NCBI RefSeq assembly: GCF_029168315.1
Contig: NZ_JARGYD010000002.1
Coordinates: 372,001-436,000 of the forward strand
Origin: Psychromarinibacter halotolerans
Lineage (GTDB): Bacteria > Pseudomonadota > Alphaproteobacteria > Rhodobacterales > Rhodobacteraceae
Length of the DNA: 64,000 bases
Reading direction: 5' to 3'
The position numbers were made by a program, and so were the translations under genes. Shown one piece after another: positions 1 to 7,899 of the stretch (positions are counted from its first letter, which is position 1; every line of letters starts with the position of its first letter). The notes under the pieces are model-generated. The model searched no databases, was not told the DNA's origin, and saw only the letters and a list, made by a program, of their open reading frames with translations.

Positions 1-48
1 AGCGCGGTAACCATGCTGTGCCCCCAAGCGAAAGTGGTCCCCCGATGA
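1..48 (+). CDS. 3' end of an upstream gene (partial)
   Basis: Frame 1 is open from the window edge to a TGA at 46-48, which would encode a C-terminal tail ending KVVPR. The TGA overlaps the ATG of the next gene as ATGA, a spacing used repeatedly elsewhere in this window. That overlap is the only support; no family can be recognised from 15 residues. Confidence 0.35.
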   Translation, partial: SAVTMLCPQAKVVPR

Positions 49-596
49 AAACCAGAATTGCCGCCGTCCTTCTAGCCCTTGCCTGCGCAGCCCCCGCCGA
101 TGCGCAGAACGTGGTCGACGGCGCCTTGTCCGACCTGAACGGCGACGGGCTGAGGGAACGTTTCACGCTGCTGCACTATCCCGGCGCCGACACCGCCGAC
201 CTGATCATCGAGGATACCGGAACCGGGCGCATCACGGCGCATGATTTCGTGCAGTCCCCGGACGTGCCGGGGCGCATCGCGTCGGTCGATGTGGCGCCGA
301 ACGGGTCGATCCGCGTGCATTCGTTGAACGAAAGCATCGGCCGCGGGCGGTGGCGGCAGACGCTGACCATCGCGTTCCGCGACGGGGCCTATCGCGTCGC
401 GGGGCTGACCTATGAATATTACGACACGCTGGACCTTGCGGCCTTCGGGGGCTGCGACCTGAACTTTCTGAACGGCAAGGGCTTTGCATGGCACGGGACC
501 CGCGCCCGCACCGCAGTGACCCACGACTACGCCGCGGTGCCCATGGTCGATTGGTCCGACAGCACGCCGCTTCCTGCGGTCTGCATCGCGCCCTAA
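45..596 (+). CDS. secreted hypothetical protein
   Basis: About 183 residues. I chose the ATG at 45 over an upstream in-frame GTG at 18 because it begins a clean signal peptide (MKTRIAAVLLALACAAPADA) and overlaps the preceding stop. After predicted cleavage near residue 20 there is a short motif with the look of an EF-hand or dockerin-type Ca loop (DLNGDGLRE) and then a beta-rich soluble domain with two cysteines near the C-terminus. It is probably periplasmic. I do not recognise a characterised family. It stands alone before the sthA promoter region. Confidence 0.65.
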   Translation: MKTRIAAVLLALACAAPADAQNVVDGALSDLNGDGLRERFTLLHYPGADTADLIIEDTGTGRITAHDFVQSPDVPGRIASVDVAPNGSIRVHSLNESIGRGRWRQTLTIAFRDGAYRVAGLTYEYYDTLDLAAFGGCDLNFLNGKGFAWHGTRARTAVTHDYAAVPMVDWSDSTPLPAVCIAP

Positions 597-663
597 CGGG
601 CGTGCCGCCCAAATTCTGTGCACCCGCACCGCGACGCATCCCCGTGACAACGCGTTGATAATC

Positions 664-683
664 CCCGCGTTGTAAAACGCGGA
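664..683. promoter_or_regulatory. inverted repeat upstream of sthA
   Basis: CCGCGTT at 665-671 and AACGCGG at 676-682 form a perfect 7-bp stem around GTAA in the 126-bp gap before sthA. It could be an operator or a short terminator for the upstream gene. No T-tract follows, so an operator is slightly more likely. Confidence 0.3.
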
Positions 684-722
684 TACAGACCGCAACGTGA
701 CCGAAAACGCGGGGGACACTTT

Positions 723-2126
723 ATGCCAAACGTCGACATGCTGGTGATCGGCTCGGGACCGGCCGGGCGCCGCGCCGCCGTCCAGTCCGCCAAGCTTGGG
801 AAATCCGTGCTGGTGGTGGATCGCGGGCGCCGTCTGGGTGGCGTGTCCGTCCACACCGGAACGATCCCCTCGAAAACCCTTCGCGAAACCGTGCTGAACC
901 TGTCCGGCTGGCGCGAACGCGGGTTCTATGGCCGGGGCTATCGCGTGAAGCAGGACATCACGGCCAGCGACCTGATGCAGCGGTTGCACAAGACGCTGGA
1001 TCACGAGGTCGAGGTGCTTCAGCACCAGTTCATGCGCAACATGGTCCAGTCCGCCAGCGGAGAGGCGCGGTTCGTCGACCAGAACCATGTCGAACTGACG
1101 GAAGACGACGGCGACACCGTGCACGTCACCTTCGACAAGGCCCTGATCGCCACCGGCACGCGGCCTTTCCGGCCAGATCATGTGCCGTTCGACGACACGC
1201 GCGTATTCGACAGCGACTCGATCCTTGAAATCCCCGCCCTGCCGCGCAGCATGACGGTGATCGGCGGCGGGGTCATCGGGGTGGAATACGCGACCATCTT
1301 CTCGGCGCTCGACGTGCCGGTCACGCTGATTGAATCGCGCGAGTCGATCCTGAACTTCGTCGATACCGAGATCGTGGACGACTTCATCCACCAGATGCGC
1401 GACCGGGGCATCGTGATCCGGCTGGGCGCCACCGTAGACACGATCGAAAAGGCGGATACCGGCATCACCGTCGCGCTGACCGACGGCCGCAAGGTCCGGT
1501 CAGAGGTTCTGCTGTTCGCCGCGGGCCGGTCCGGCAGCGTCGAGGCTTTGAACCTGCCAGCCATCGGTGTCGAACCCGACAAGCGCGGGCGCATCAAGGT
1601 GGACCCGAAGACGTTCCAGACCTCGGCCCCGAACATCTATGCCGCCGGCGACATCATCGGCTTTCCGTCGCTGGCCTCGACCTCGATGGAACAGGGCCGT
1701 GTTGCCGCCTGCCACGCCTTCGACATGCCGCCCCCTCCGGCACCGGCCACGTTTCCTTATGGCATCTACGCGGTCCCCGAGATTTCCACCGTCGGCCAGT
1801 CAGAGGACGAGGTGCGCGCATCCGGCGTGCCATATGAATGCGGCATCGCCCGCTTCCGCGAGACGTCGCGGGGACACATCATGGGGGTCGACGCCGGTTT
1901 CCTGAAGCTGATCTTCGCGCTGGACGATCGGCGCCTGCTGGGCGCGCACATCGTTGGCGAAGGCGCGACCGAACTGATCCACATCGGACAGGCGGTCATC
2001 AACCTTGGCGGCGGTGTGGATTTCTTCGTCGAGAACACGTTCAACTATCCGACCCTTGCCGAAGCCTACAAGGTCGCGGGTCTGGATGCGTGGAACCGGA
2101 TGGGTCAGCCCGAACCGGGCCAGTGA
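723..2126 (+). CDS. sthA: soluble (Si-specific) NAD(P) transhydrogenase
   Basis: A 467-residue flavoprotein, the usual length for SthA/UdhA. It transfers hydride between NADPH and NAD+ in the cytosol to balance the two pools. An FAD-binding GSGPAG lies at residues 10-15, and a second dinucleotide fold (VIGGGVIGVEYA) is near 180. The position that holds the redox-active disulfide in dihydrolipoamide dehydrogenase reads GGVSVHTGTIPSK: Ser42 and Thr47 replace the two cysteines, which is what separates SthA from lipoamide or mercuric reductases. The C-terminal segment NYPTLAEAYKVAG is also SthA-like. It is a single gene, followed by a hairpin and a convergent gene. Confidence 0.9.
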   Translation: MPNVDMLVIGSGPAGRRAAVQSAKLGKSVLVVDRGRRLGGVSVHTGTIPSKTLRETVLNLSGWRERGFYGRGYRVKQDITASDLMQRLHKTLDHEVEVLQHQFMRNMVQSASGEARFVDQNHVELTEDDGDTVHVTFDKALIATGTRPFRPDHVPFDDTRVFDSDSILEIPALPRSMTVIGGGVIGVEYATIFSALDVPVTLIESRESILNFVDTEIVDDFIHQMRDRGIVIRLGATVDTIEKADTGITVALTDGRKVRSEVLLFAAGRSGSVEALNLPAIGVEPDKRGRIKVDPKTFQTSAPNIYAAGDIIGFPSLASTSMEQGRVAACHAFDMPPPPAPATFPYGIYAVPEISTVGQSEDEVRASGVPYECGIARFRETSRGHIMGVDAGFLKLIFALDDRRLLGAHIVGEGATELIHIGQAVINLGGGVDFFVENTFNYPTLAEAYKVAGLDAWNRMGQPEPGQ

Positions 2127-2136
2127 TAAGGTCAGT

Positions 2137-2164
2137 GACCGGGCGCCCCTCAAGGCACCCGGTC
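2137..2164. terminator. hairpin between convergent sthA and Hint gene
   Basis: GACCGGGCGCC and GGCACCCGGTC pair over 11 positions with one mismatch around a 6-nt loop. It sits between the stop codons of two convergent genes, so it may end transcription from both sides. There is no strong T-tract. Confidence 0.5.
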
Positions 2165-2172
2165 TGGGTATC

Positions 2173-3066
2173 TTAGGCGAACGCGACTTCGGCGCCGTCC
2201 AGCCCGATACGCGCACGCACCGAGGCCGGCAGCAAACGGGCCGACGCAACGCGCGGCAGGTCGAGTTCGGCAATCGCCGGCTCGTCACCGTACAGCGCAA
2301 GGTATTCGCCGTAGTTGTCGAACGACCGGCGGGCGACGTGGTCGACGTAGCTTTCGGTTTCCGCACCTTCGGCGATCAGGATCTCCTGACGGTCCAGCTC
2401 GATGTGGTAGAACGTGGTGCGTTCTTCCATCTCGGCCAGCGGCACGAAGTCGATGTCGGCCCCGTTCACCAGCGCCGAGGCATTGCACAGCGCGCCGTCC
2501 AGCAGCATCGCGTGATCGGCGGTGACGGTCAGGTCGCGCGCGGGAATGTTGTCGCCCAGCGAACCGGCACGGAACCGGACCGGGGTCAGACGCTCGGCCG
2601 GGGCGAAGGTTTTGTGGATGGTGGTGTGACCGACCCACTTCACGGCAACGTCGCGGCCATCCGCCGTGCGCACCATGTCGCCGGTCTTCAGGTCCTCGAC
2701 CGCACAGGTGCCGTCCGGCGTCGCGATCAGCGTGCCAGCAGCAAAGCAAGTGACGTCGTAGGTGTAGGGCGTGGTGGTGTCGACGGTAAGAACGGTGGTG
2801 TCGGCGACCGACTGGATTTCAGTGAAAAGGTAATCGTTGCCTTCCACTTCGATCACCACGCCAAGGTCGGTGACTGTGCCTTTGAAGACATTGCTGGTGT
2901 CGCCCGAACTGGCGATGCGGACATTGTCGCCAACTGCAGTTTCTTCGTCGAACGTGCCGTCGGCGAGGTCATCGAACGTGATGGGGAGGTTCGTGTATGC
3001 GCCAGAAACCGTGAAATCGGTGCCATCGAAAGTACCCGAGTAGAACCCGGAAAAAGTCTGAGGCAT
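2173..3066 (-). CDS. Hint-domain (Hedgehog/intein-type) protein
   Basis: 297 residues. The first ~100 are acidic, Gly/Thr-rich and beta-like, resembling extracellular repeat domains. A Hint domain then begins at Cys107 (CFAAGTLIATPDG), with the conserved TxxH-type segment TVTADHAMLLDG at His185. The family (Hint_2) is common in Rhodobacterales as a terminal module on secreted proteins. Hint domains perform an N-to-S acyl shift, but self-cleavage has not been shown for most of these bacterial versions. No N-terminal signal peptide is visible, so export would need a type I or other route. A good AAGGAG lies about 7 nt before the ATG. Confidence 0.75.
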   Translation of the reverse strand: MPQTFSGFYSGTFDGTDFTVSGAYTNLPITFDDLADGTFDEETAVGDNVRIASSGDTSNVFKGTVTDLGVVIEVEGNDYLFTEIQSVADTTVLTVDTTTPYTYDVTCFAAGTLIATPDGTCAVEDLKTGDMVRTADGRDVAVKWVGHTTIHKTFAPAERLTPVRFRAGSLGDNIPARDLTVTADHAMLLDGALCNASALVNGADIDFVPLAEMEERTTFYHIELDRQEILIAEGAETESYVDHVARRSFDNYGEYLALYGDEPAIAELDLPRVASARLLPASVRARIGLDGAEVAFA

Positions 3067-3339
3067 TTAAGTGCTCCTTGTGCTTCTGCGGTGGAGCTAG
3101 CGCAATGTTTGGAAAGGGAAAAGAAATTAATATGTTCTTAGGAAATCGTGATTGACCCTTGGGTTGAAAAGCGATTCGCGCGATGGTTGAGGGCGTTTCG
3201 TCACCAAGAGTCCCCCCTTTGACACCACGGGCCACAGCAACTTCGGCTTGGTCCGGCCAACGGCAATCGCGGACCCACGCTGCCAGCGGCCAGACGGTCT
3301 AAACTTCGATCCCGATTGCCAGATCACCGGCGGGCGACG

Positions 3340-4044
3340 TCAATCCGGCGCCAGCATGTATCCTGCCCCGCGCACCGTCTGCAAATAGCGCGGCTGCTTT
3401 GGATCCGCCTCCAGCTTGCGGCGCAGACGGGTGATCTGGACGTCGACCGCGCGCTCTTGCGCCTGACCGCGGTCGCGGCCAAGATCCTCGACCAGCTTAG
3501 CGCGGCTGACCGGCTCTCCCGGCTGGGTCGAGAAGATCTTCATAAGCTGCGCCTCTGTCGCGGTCAGACGGATCGGCTCGTCGCCGTGCCACATCTCGCC
3601 CCGGTCCACGTCGTACCGGATTTCGCCCAGCTTCAGATATTTCGGCCCCTCGCTATTCTCGGTGGGGGCCGAGGGGATGCGCCGCAGGATCGCGTTGATC
3701 CGCAACAGCAGTTCCTTCGGCTCGAACGGCTTGGCAAGATAGTCGTCGGCCCCGGCCTCCAGCCCGGCGATCCTGTCCTCTGTCTCGCCCTTGGCGGTCA
3801 GCAGCAGGATCGGCGTCGCCAGCGCCTCGCGCAGGGACCGGGTCAGCGATACGCCATCCTCGCCGGGCATCATGACGTCCAGCACCAGCATGTCGAATTC
3901 CAGTCCCGACAGCAGGCGGCGGGCCTGCGCCGCGTCGCGCGCGGCGGACACGAGAAAGCCGTGGCGGATCAGAAATTTCTGCAAAAGGTTCCGGATCCGC
4001 TCGTCATCGTCGACGATCAGCAGATGGGCGTCCGGCGCCGTCAT
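3340..4044 (-). CDS. petR: OmpR/PhoB-type response regulator, PetR-like
   Basis: 234 residues. The receiver domain occupies 1-120, with acidic residues at 12-14, phosphoacceptor Asp56 (LVLDVMMPGEDG), Thr83 and Lys105. A winged-helix DNA-binding domain follows at about 135-234, ending YLQTVRGAGYMLAPD. It overlaps the upstream MarR-family gene by ATGA. A MarR regulator followed by an OmpR-type regulator with no histidine kinase beside it matches petP-petR of Rhodobacter, described next to the cytochrome bc1 operon and needed for growth there. Here the bc1 genes are not adjacent in the visible sequence. The family call is firm; the PetR name rests on context. Confidence 0.75.
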   Translation of the reverse strand: MTAPDAHLLIVDDDERIRNLLQKFLIRHGFLVSAARDAAQARRLLSGLEFDMLVLDVMMPGEDGVSLTRSLREALATPILLLTAKGETEDRIAGLEAGADDYLAKPFEPKELLLRINAILRRIPSAPTENSEGPKYLKLGEIRYDVDRGEMWHGDEPIRLTATEAQLMKIFSTQPGEPVSRAKLVEDLGRDRGQAQERAVDVQITRLRRKLEADPKQPRYLQTVRGAGYMLAPD

Positions 4045-4553
4045 GTGCCGGACTCTTTCAGCCGGTTGAAGTGTCGCCGCATCTCGGGATCCATCATCGC
4101 CTCCAGCACCGTGCGGAACCCGGCGACGGCCTCCGGCCCCGCGTGCCGGAAGGCGTCGCGCATCCGCGCCCTCTGCGCCGTCGACAATTCCGCCTCCAGC
4201 GCCTCGCCCTTCTCGGTGAGGTACAGGTGCCGCTCGCGCTTGTCACGCGCGCCGATCCTGCTTTCGACCAGCCCGTCCTCGATCAGGGTGCGCAGAACCC
4301 GGTTCAGGGACTGTTTCGTCACGCCAAGGATGTGAAGCAGGTTGTTGACCGTGGTCCCCGGCGCGCGATGAATGAAGTGGACCGCCCGGTGATGCGCCCG
4401 GCCATATTCAAGATCGCCAAGGATGCGGTCGGGATCCGCCGTAAAGCCGCGATAGGCGAAATACATCGCCTCGATCGCCTTGCGAAGCTGTTCGTCCGTC
4501 AGGAAAAGGAGACTTTCGCCCCCCGGCGCAGCCGCGCCACCGCCTTCTGCCAT
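4041..4553 (-). CDS. petP: MarR-family transcriptional regulator, PetP-like
   Basis: 170 residues with the MarR winged helix at about 60-125 (VNNLLHILGVTKQSLNRVLRTLIEDGLVESRIGARDKR), including the wing-region RDKR typical of the family. It is the first gene of a two-gene unit and overlaps petR by 4 nt (ATGA). Two strong palindromes lie just upstream, at 4598-4616 and 4660-4678, between this gene and divergent ilvE. They are plausible binding sites for this protein, although that link is inferred. Confidence 0.75.
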   Translation of the reverse strand: MAEGGGAAAPGGESLLFLTDEQLRKAIEAMYFAYRGFTADPDRILGDLEYGRAHHRAVHFIHRAPGTTVNNLLHILGVTKQSLNRVLRTLIEDGLVESRIGARDKRERHLYLTEKGEALEAELSTAQRARMRDAFRHAGPEAVAGFRTVLEAMMDPEMRRHFNRLKESGT

Positions 4554-4597
4554 AGATCCGTCCGTCGTTCACAATCTGCTTTCAGACTAGGCATTTT

Positions 4598-4616
4598 ATG
4601 TCAGCCTTGTTGACAT
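4598..4616. promoter_or_regulatory. palindrome ATGTCA-N7-TGACAT, possible operator
   Basis: A perfect 6-bp inverted repeat. Its right arm overlaps a TTGACA hexamer at 4610-4615 that could serve as the -35 for ilvE. It lies in the divergent petP/ilvE region, where a MarR-type dimer site is expected. Confidence 0.45.
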
Positions 4617-4659
4617 TCCAAGAGCCGACTGGTACCGAATCGCAGATTTTGCGCAACTT

Positions 4660-4678
4660 TATGTCCGATGCGGACATA
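4660..4678. promoter_or_regulatory. perfect 19-bp palindrome, possible operator of ilvE
   Basis: TATGTCCGATGCGGACATA is an inverted repeat with 8-bp arms around ATG, 45 nt upstream of the ilvE start. It shares the ATGTC...GACAT arms with the repeat at 4598-4616, with spacing 2 nt shorter. In RNA it would also form a compact hairpin in the ilvE leader. Confidence 0.5.
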
Positions 4679-4723
4679 TCCCACGCAATTTCCGAACCGA
4701 CAGCGCAATGGAAGGATAGAACA

Positions 4724-5593
4724 ATGGCTGGCGCTTATGATGACCGCGATGGCTACATTTGGATGGACGGGAAGCTTGTGCCGTGGCGCGACGCGAACGT
4801 ACACGTCCTGACCCATGCCCTTCACTATGCGTCGTCGGTGTTCGAGGGCGAGCGCTGCTACAACGGCAAGATCTTCCTTGGCCGCAAGCATTCCGAGCGA
4901 CTTCTTTTCTCGGGCCGCGAGCTGGACATGGAAATCCCCTATACGGTCGACCAGATCGAGGAAGCGAAATACGCGACGCTGAAGGCCAACAACCTGACCG
5001 ACGCCTACGTTCGGGCCGTCGCATGGCGCGGCGCGGGCGAAGACATGGGCGTCAGCTCGGCCAAGAACCCCGTCCGCATGGCCGTGGCCTGCTGGGAATG
5101 GGGCGCGTACTACGGCGACTCGAAGTTCAAGGGCGCGAAGCTGGACATCTCGAAGTGGAAGCGTCCGTCGCCCGAAACGATCCCGGTCCACGCGAAGGCT
5201 GCGGGCCTTTACATGATCTGCACCGCGTCCAAGCATGTGGCTGAGTCCAAGGGCTGCTCGGATTCGCTGTTCATGGACTATCGCGGCTACGTGGCCGAGG
5301 CGACCGGCGCGAACATCTTCTTCGTCAAGGATGGCGAGGTTCACACCCCTCTGGCCGACTGCTTCCTGAACGGCCTGACCCGTCAGACCGTGATCGGCAT
5401 GCTGAAGGACAAGGGCATCACCGTCCACGAGCGTCACATCGAACCCGGCGAGATGGAAAGCTTCCAGCAGTGCTGGCTGACCGGCACCGCCGCCGAGGTC
5501 ACTCCCGTCGGCCAGATCGGCGACTACACCTTCGAAGTCGGTGAACTGACGAAAGAGATCGCGACGGATTACGAAAAGCTCGTCCGCTCGTAA
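4724..5593 (+). CDS. ilvE: branched-chain amino acid aminotransferase
   Basis: 289 residues. It is a fold-type IV PLP enzyme that transfers the amino group between glutamate and the keto acids of Leu, Ile and Val in the cytosol. The likely Schiff-base lysine is Lys158 in IPVHAKAAGLY. Also visible are the Arg/Tyr-rich N-terminal substrate segment (YASSVFEGERCYNGKIF) and the C-terminal GLTRQTVIGM and TGTAAEVTPV motifs. Of several in-frame starts I chose the ATG at 4724 because GGAAGGA precedes it by 7 nt and homologous proteins begin at this point. A strong terminator follows directly. Confidence 0.9.
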   Translation: MAGAYDDRDGYIWMDGKLVPWRDANVHVLTHALHYASSVFEGERCYNGKIFLGRKHSERLLFSGRELDMEIPYTVDQIEEAKYATLKANNLTDAYVRAVAWRGAGEDMGVSSAKNPVRMAVACWEWGAYYGDSKFKGAKLDISKWKRPSPETIPVHAKAAGLYMICTASKHVAESKGCSDSLFMDYRGYVAEATGANIFFVKDGEVHTPLADCFLNGLTRQTVIGMLKDKGITVHERHIEPGEMESFQQCWLTGTAAEVTPVGQIGDYTFEVGELTKEIATDYEKLVRS

Positions 5594-5615
5594 GCGTCAG
5601 GACACGGTTTTTTGG

Positions 5616-5642
5616 AAAGGGGCGCCGCGGGCGCCCCTTTTT
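5616..5642 (+). terminator. rho-independent terminator of ilvE
   Basis: GGGGCGCC at 5619-5626 pairs perfectly with GGCGCCCC at 5630-5637 around a GCG loop and is followed by five T residues. Confidence 0.9.
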
Positions 5643-5743
5643 CGTTGTGCCCTATCGCCCCTAAATCATGCTGCGCGGGTCAGATTGCTGCCCGAAAGCG
5701 CGGCTAGCCATGGGACAACAGCCCATGACCCGAAAGGCCGGCC

Positions 5744-6910
5744 ATGTCTCCTGTCCAGCTCTTCCTGGCATTCGCCGCCATGTGCGGCGCAGTCGTGTTC
5801 TTGTCGTTGATGCCAGAAGAAAGCGGCGGTTCGGACGGCGTTGTCGACCTGATGGCGGAAGACGGGATCGCGTCCCAGATCTTCGGCGGCGGCCTGTCCG
5901 CAGCCACGCCCAGCGACGATACCGAGAACGAGACCGACCCGAACAAGTTGCGCAGCGCCGACTTCTACGGGTGGAAAGCGAAGGACTACGGCGTCGCGGC
6001 CTACGGCGATTCCATCCTGCATCTGAACACCATCGTCGCCGACTACCCGCGCGACATCCAGTACCCCGCCAGCTACCGCATCGCCGCCTTCGACCCGTCC
6101 TGCACCCCGCGCCCCCCGCGCGAGGACGAGGCGATCGCCAATGTCAGCGTCGGGTTCGGCGACCGGCCCTCGGGGCTGCTGGCCTTCGACACGTCCGAGC
6201 TGGTGAAGGCCCAAATGACGTGGCTGGGACGCAAGTTCGGCGGCACGAGCGTCACGCAATCGCAGTTGGTGCCCGACCGCGACGGCATGGCGATCATCGA
6301 CGTGATCGTTACAGACACCAGCGCGCCGCAGTACCTTGTCCTGCAACACTGGATGTCCGACGTGCTGTGGAACGTGATGCTCGCGCCGGGCGTCGAGGTC
6401 TCGCACATAGCCGTGGTCGGTCCGGGCGGCGCACTGAACCCCCCGTGGGGCGATTACGACATCCAGTTCCTGTCGACCCGCGGCATCGACTGCGTGCCGC
6501 GCGTCGCCCGCATCCCGCGCCCCAGCTGGGGCATGACGTCCCAACCCGGCGCGGAAACTCTGGCACAGGACTACATGGACGAGTCGCGGACGGCCTACGA
6601 CCACTACGCGGCGTGGTTCCTGACGCATTTCAACAGCCTGCCCGAGTTCAACGTCGTGGGCTTCTACGTCACCAAGCACGCGCTTGTCGGCCCGGTGCCC
6701 GACACGCCGATCCCCTATCGCCCGCTCGCCGGGGCCGAGGTTCTGGTGACCGAGAAGGATTACATATTCGTCTCTGAACCGCAGGTTCGGGACGCATTCC
6801 TGCTGGACGTGCAGATTGGCCTGCTGACCGACGCGGCGGGCGGCGACCTTGCCGCCCTGTCGCCCGAGCCGATGCTGAGCGCCGATACCGCGACGGAGGT
6901 GGTGCAATGA
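5744..6910 (+). CDS. membrane-anchored hypothetical protein (module gene 1)
   Basis: 388 residues. A single hydrophobic segment at about 4-22 (LFLAFAAMCGAVVFLSLM) is followed by an acidic low-complexity linker at 25-70, so most of the protein is probably periplasmic on an N-terminal anchor. The rest is a mixed domain with no motif I recognise (for example GWKAKDYGVAAYGDSILHLN and WGDYDIQFLSTRGIDCVPR). It overlaps the next gene by 4 nt (ATGA), and both have the same one-anchor design, so they probably act together. Confidence 0.7.
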   Translation: MSPVQLFLAFAAMCGAVVFLSLMPEESGGSDGVVDLMAEDGIASQIFGGGLSAATPSDDTENETDPNKLRSADFYGWKAKDYGVAAYGDSILHLNTIVADYPRDIQYPASYRIAAFDPSCTPRPPREDEAIANVSVGFGDRPSGLLAFDTSELVKAQMTWLGRKFGGTSVTQSQLVPDRDGMAIIDVIVTDTSAPQYLVLQHWMSDVLWNVMLAPGVEVSHIAVVGPGGALNPPWGDYDIQFLSTRGIDCVPRVARIPRPSWGMTSQPGAETLAQDYMDESRTAYDHYAAWFLTHFNSLPEFNVVGFYVTKHALVGPVPDTPIPYRPLAGAEVLVTEKDYIFVSEPQVRDAFLLDVQIGLLTDAAGGDLAALSPEPMLSADTATEVVQ

Positions 6911-7890
6911 GCACGCGGATCCTTGGCCTTGCCATCGGACTGGTCATGCTGATCCCGGTCGCGGGCATCAGCCTGTACGCGCTGGGCGCCTACGAACGTT
7001 TCTCGCGCTTCACCGAGTCGATCGCCGGTATCTCCGGCCCCGGCGCGACCCCGGCCGACAGCGGCCCGCCCGAACCGCTGGGAAGCATGGGCCTGTCCTT
7101 CCTCGAGATGATCGAGGGGCACCGCGACCGGCGCAAGGCCGACGCAATCTTCGACCCCGATACCCCCACGCGGCACCGGCGGGTGACGTGGAACGTCCAC
7201 CTGCCCGTCGACGACGTGCTTCGGCCCGGCGAGCCGCGCCCCGAACCCATGATGGAACCGCTGTACATTCTGGCGCGCGCGCCCGCGCTGGCGATGGACC
7301 TGTGCGCCGACATGCTGGCCGACATGGCCAAGGGCTGCGGCTTTGCCAGAGCCGAGGTCGACGCCGACCGCTCGGGGATGCACAAGCTGGAACTCAGGGT
7401 CGGCTTCCTGCCGGCCGACCCGGTCGGCGACACCACCGACCTCGCCACCGCCACGCTCGAGACCGAGATCGTGCCGCTCGACGATCCCGACACCTTCGGC
7501 CGGCGCGTCGCGCCCGAGGCCCGCGCCGCCCTGCGCGAGGACTACCGCCAGCGCGCCCGCGACTACTGCGACGCGCTGCGCCAGCGGGTGGGAAGCTGCG
7601 TGATCACGTCGATCCGGGTCAACGAAACGCCGGTGCCCGACGGCGACGGCACATGGTACGTGAACGCGACCGCCACCTTCGCATGGCTCAAGTCCGACCC
7701 GGCTGCCGAGGCCGACCTTGCGGCGCTCGACTCCGAATCCTCGGGCCTTGCCGGGCTGCTCAATAGCATCACCGGCGGCGGCGCCGTGGCGGCCGGTCCG
7801 GCCGAAGACTCTGCGCCCGTGGTGCTGAATGGCGGCGGCGCCTTCAAGAACGCCAGTGGCAACAGCCGGTTCCAGAAAGTGGGCGAATAA
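6907..7890 (+). CDS. membrane-anchored hypothetical protein (module gene 2)
   Basis: 327 residues. One N-terminal transmembrane segment at about 5-27 (LGLAIGLVMLIPVAGISLYAL) is followed by a Pro/Gly linker and a soluble domain with several cysteines (DLCADMLADMAKGCGFA, RDYCDALRQRVGSC). The paired cysteines would suit disulfides in the periplasm. The C-terminal ~60 residues are Gly/Ala-rich. It is translationally coupled to the preceding gene. I do not recognise a family. It ends 9 bp from the stop of the convergent DMT gene. Confidence 0.7.
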   Translation: MSTRILGLAIGLVMLIPVAGISLYALGAYERFSRFTESIAGISGPGATPADSGPPEPLGSMGLSFLEMIEGHRDRRKADAIFDPDTPTRHRRVTWNVHLPVDDVLRPGEPRPEPMMEPLYILARAPALAMDLCADMLADMAKGCGFARAEVDADRSGMHKLELRVGFLPADPVGDTTDLATATLETEIVPLDDPDTFGRRVAPEARAALREDYRQRARDYCDALRQRVGSCVITSIRVNETPVPDGDGTWYVNATATFAWLKSDPAAEADLAALDSESSGLAGLLNSITGGGAVAAGPAEDSAPVVLNGGGAFKNASGNSRFQKVGE

Positions 7891-7899
7891 GACCGCGCC

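Noticed and set aside
72..1391. Long minus-strand ORF opposite the first gene and sthA
   Set aside because: It is the antisense of recognised coding sequence, has no family features, is Arg/His/Asp-rich in the way of high-GC shadow frames and has no ribosome site.
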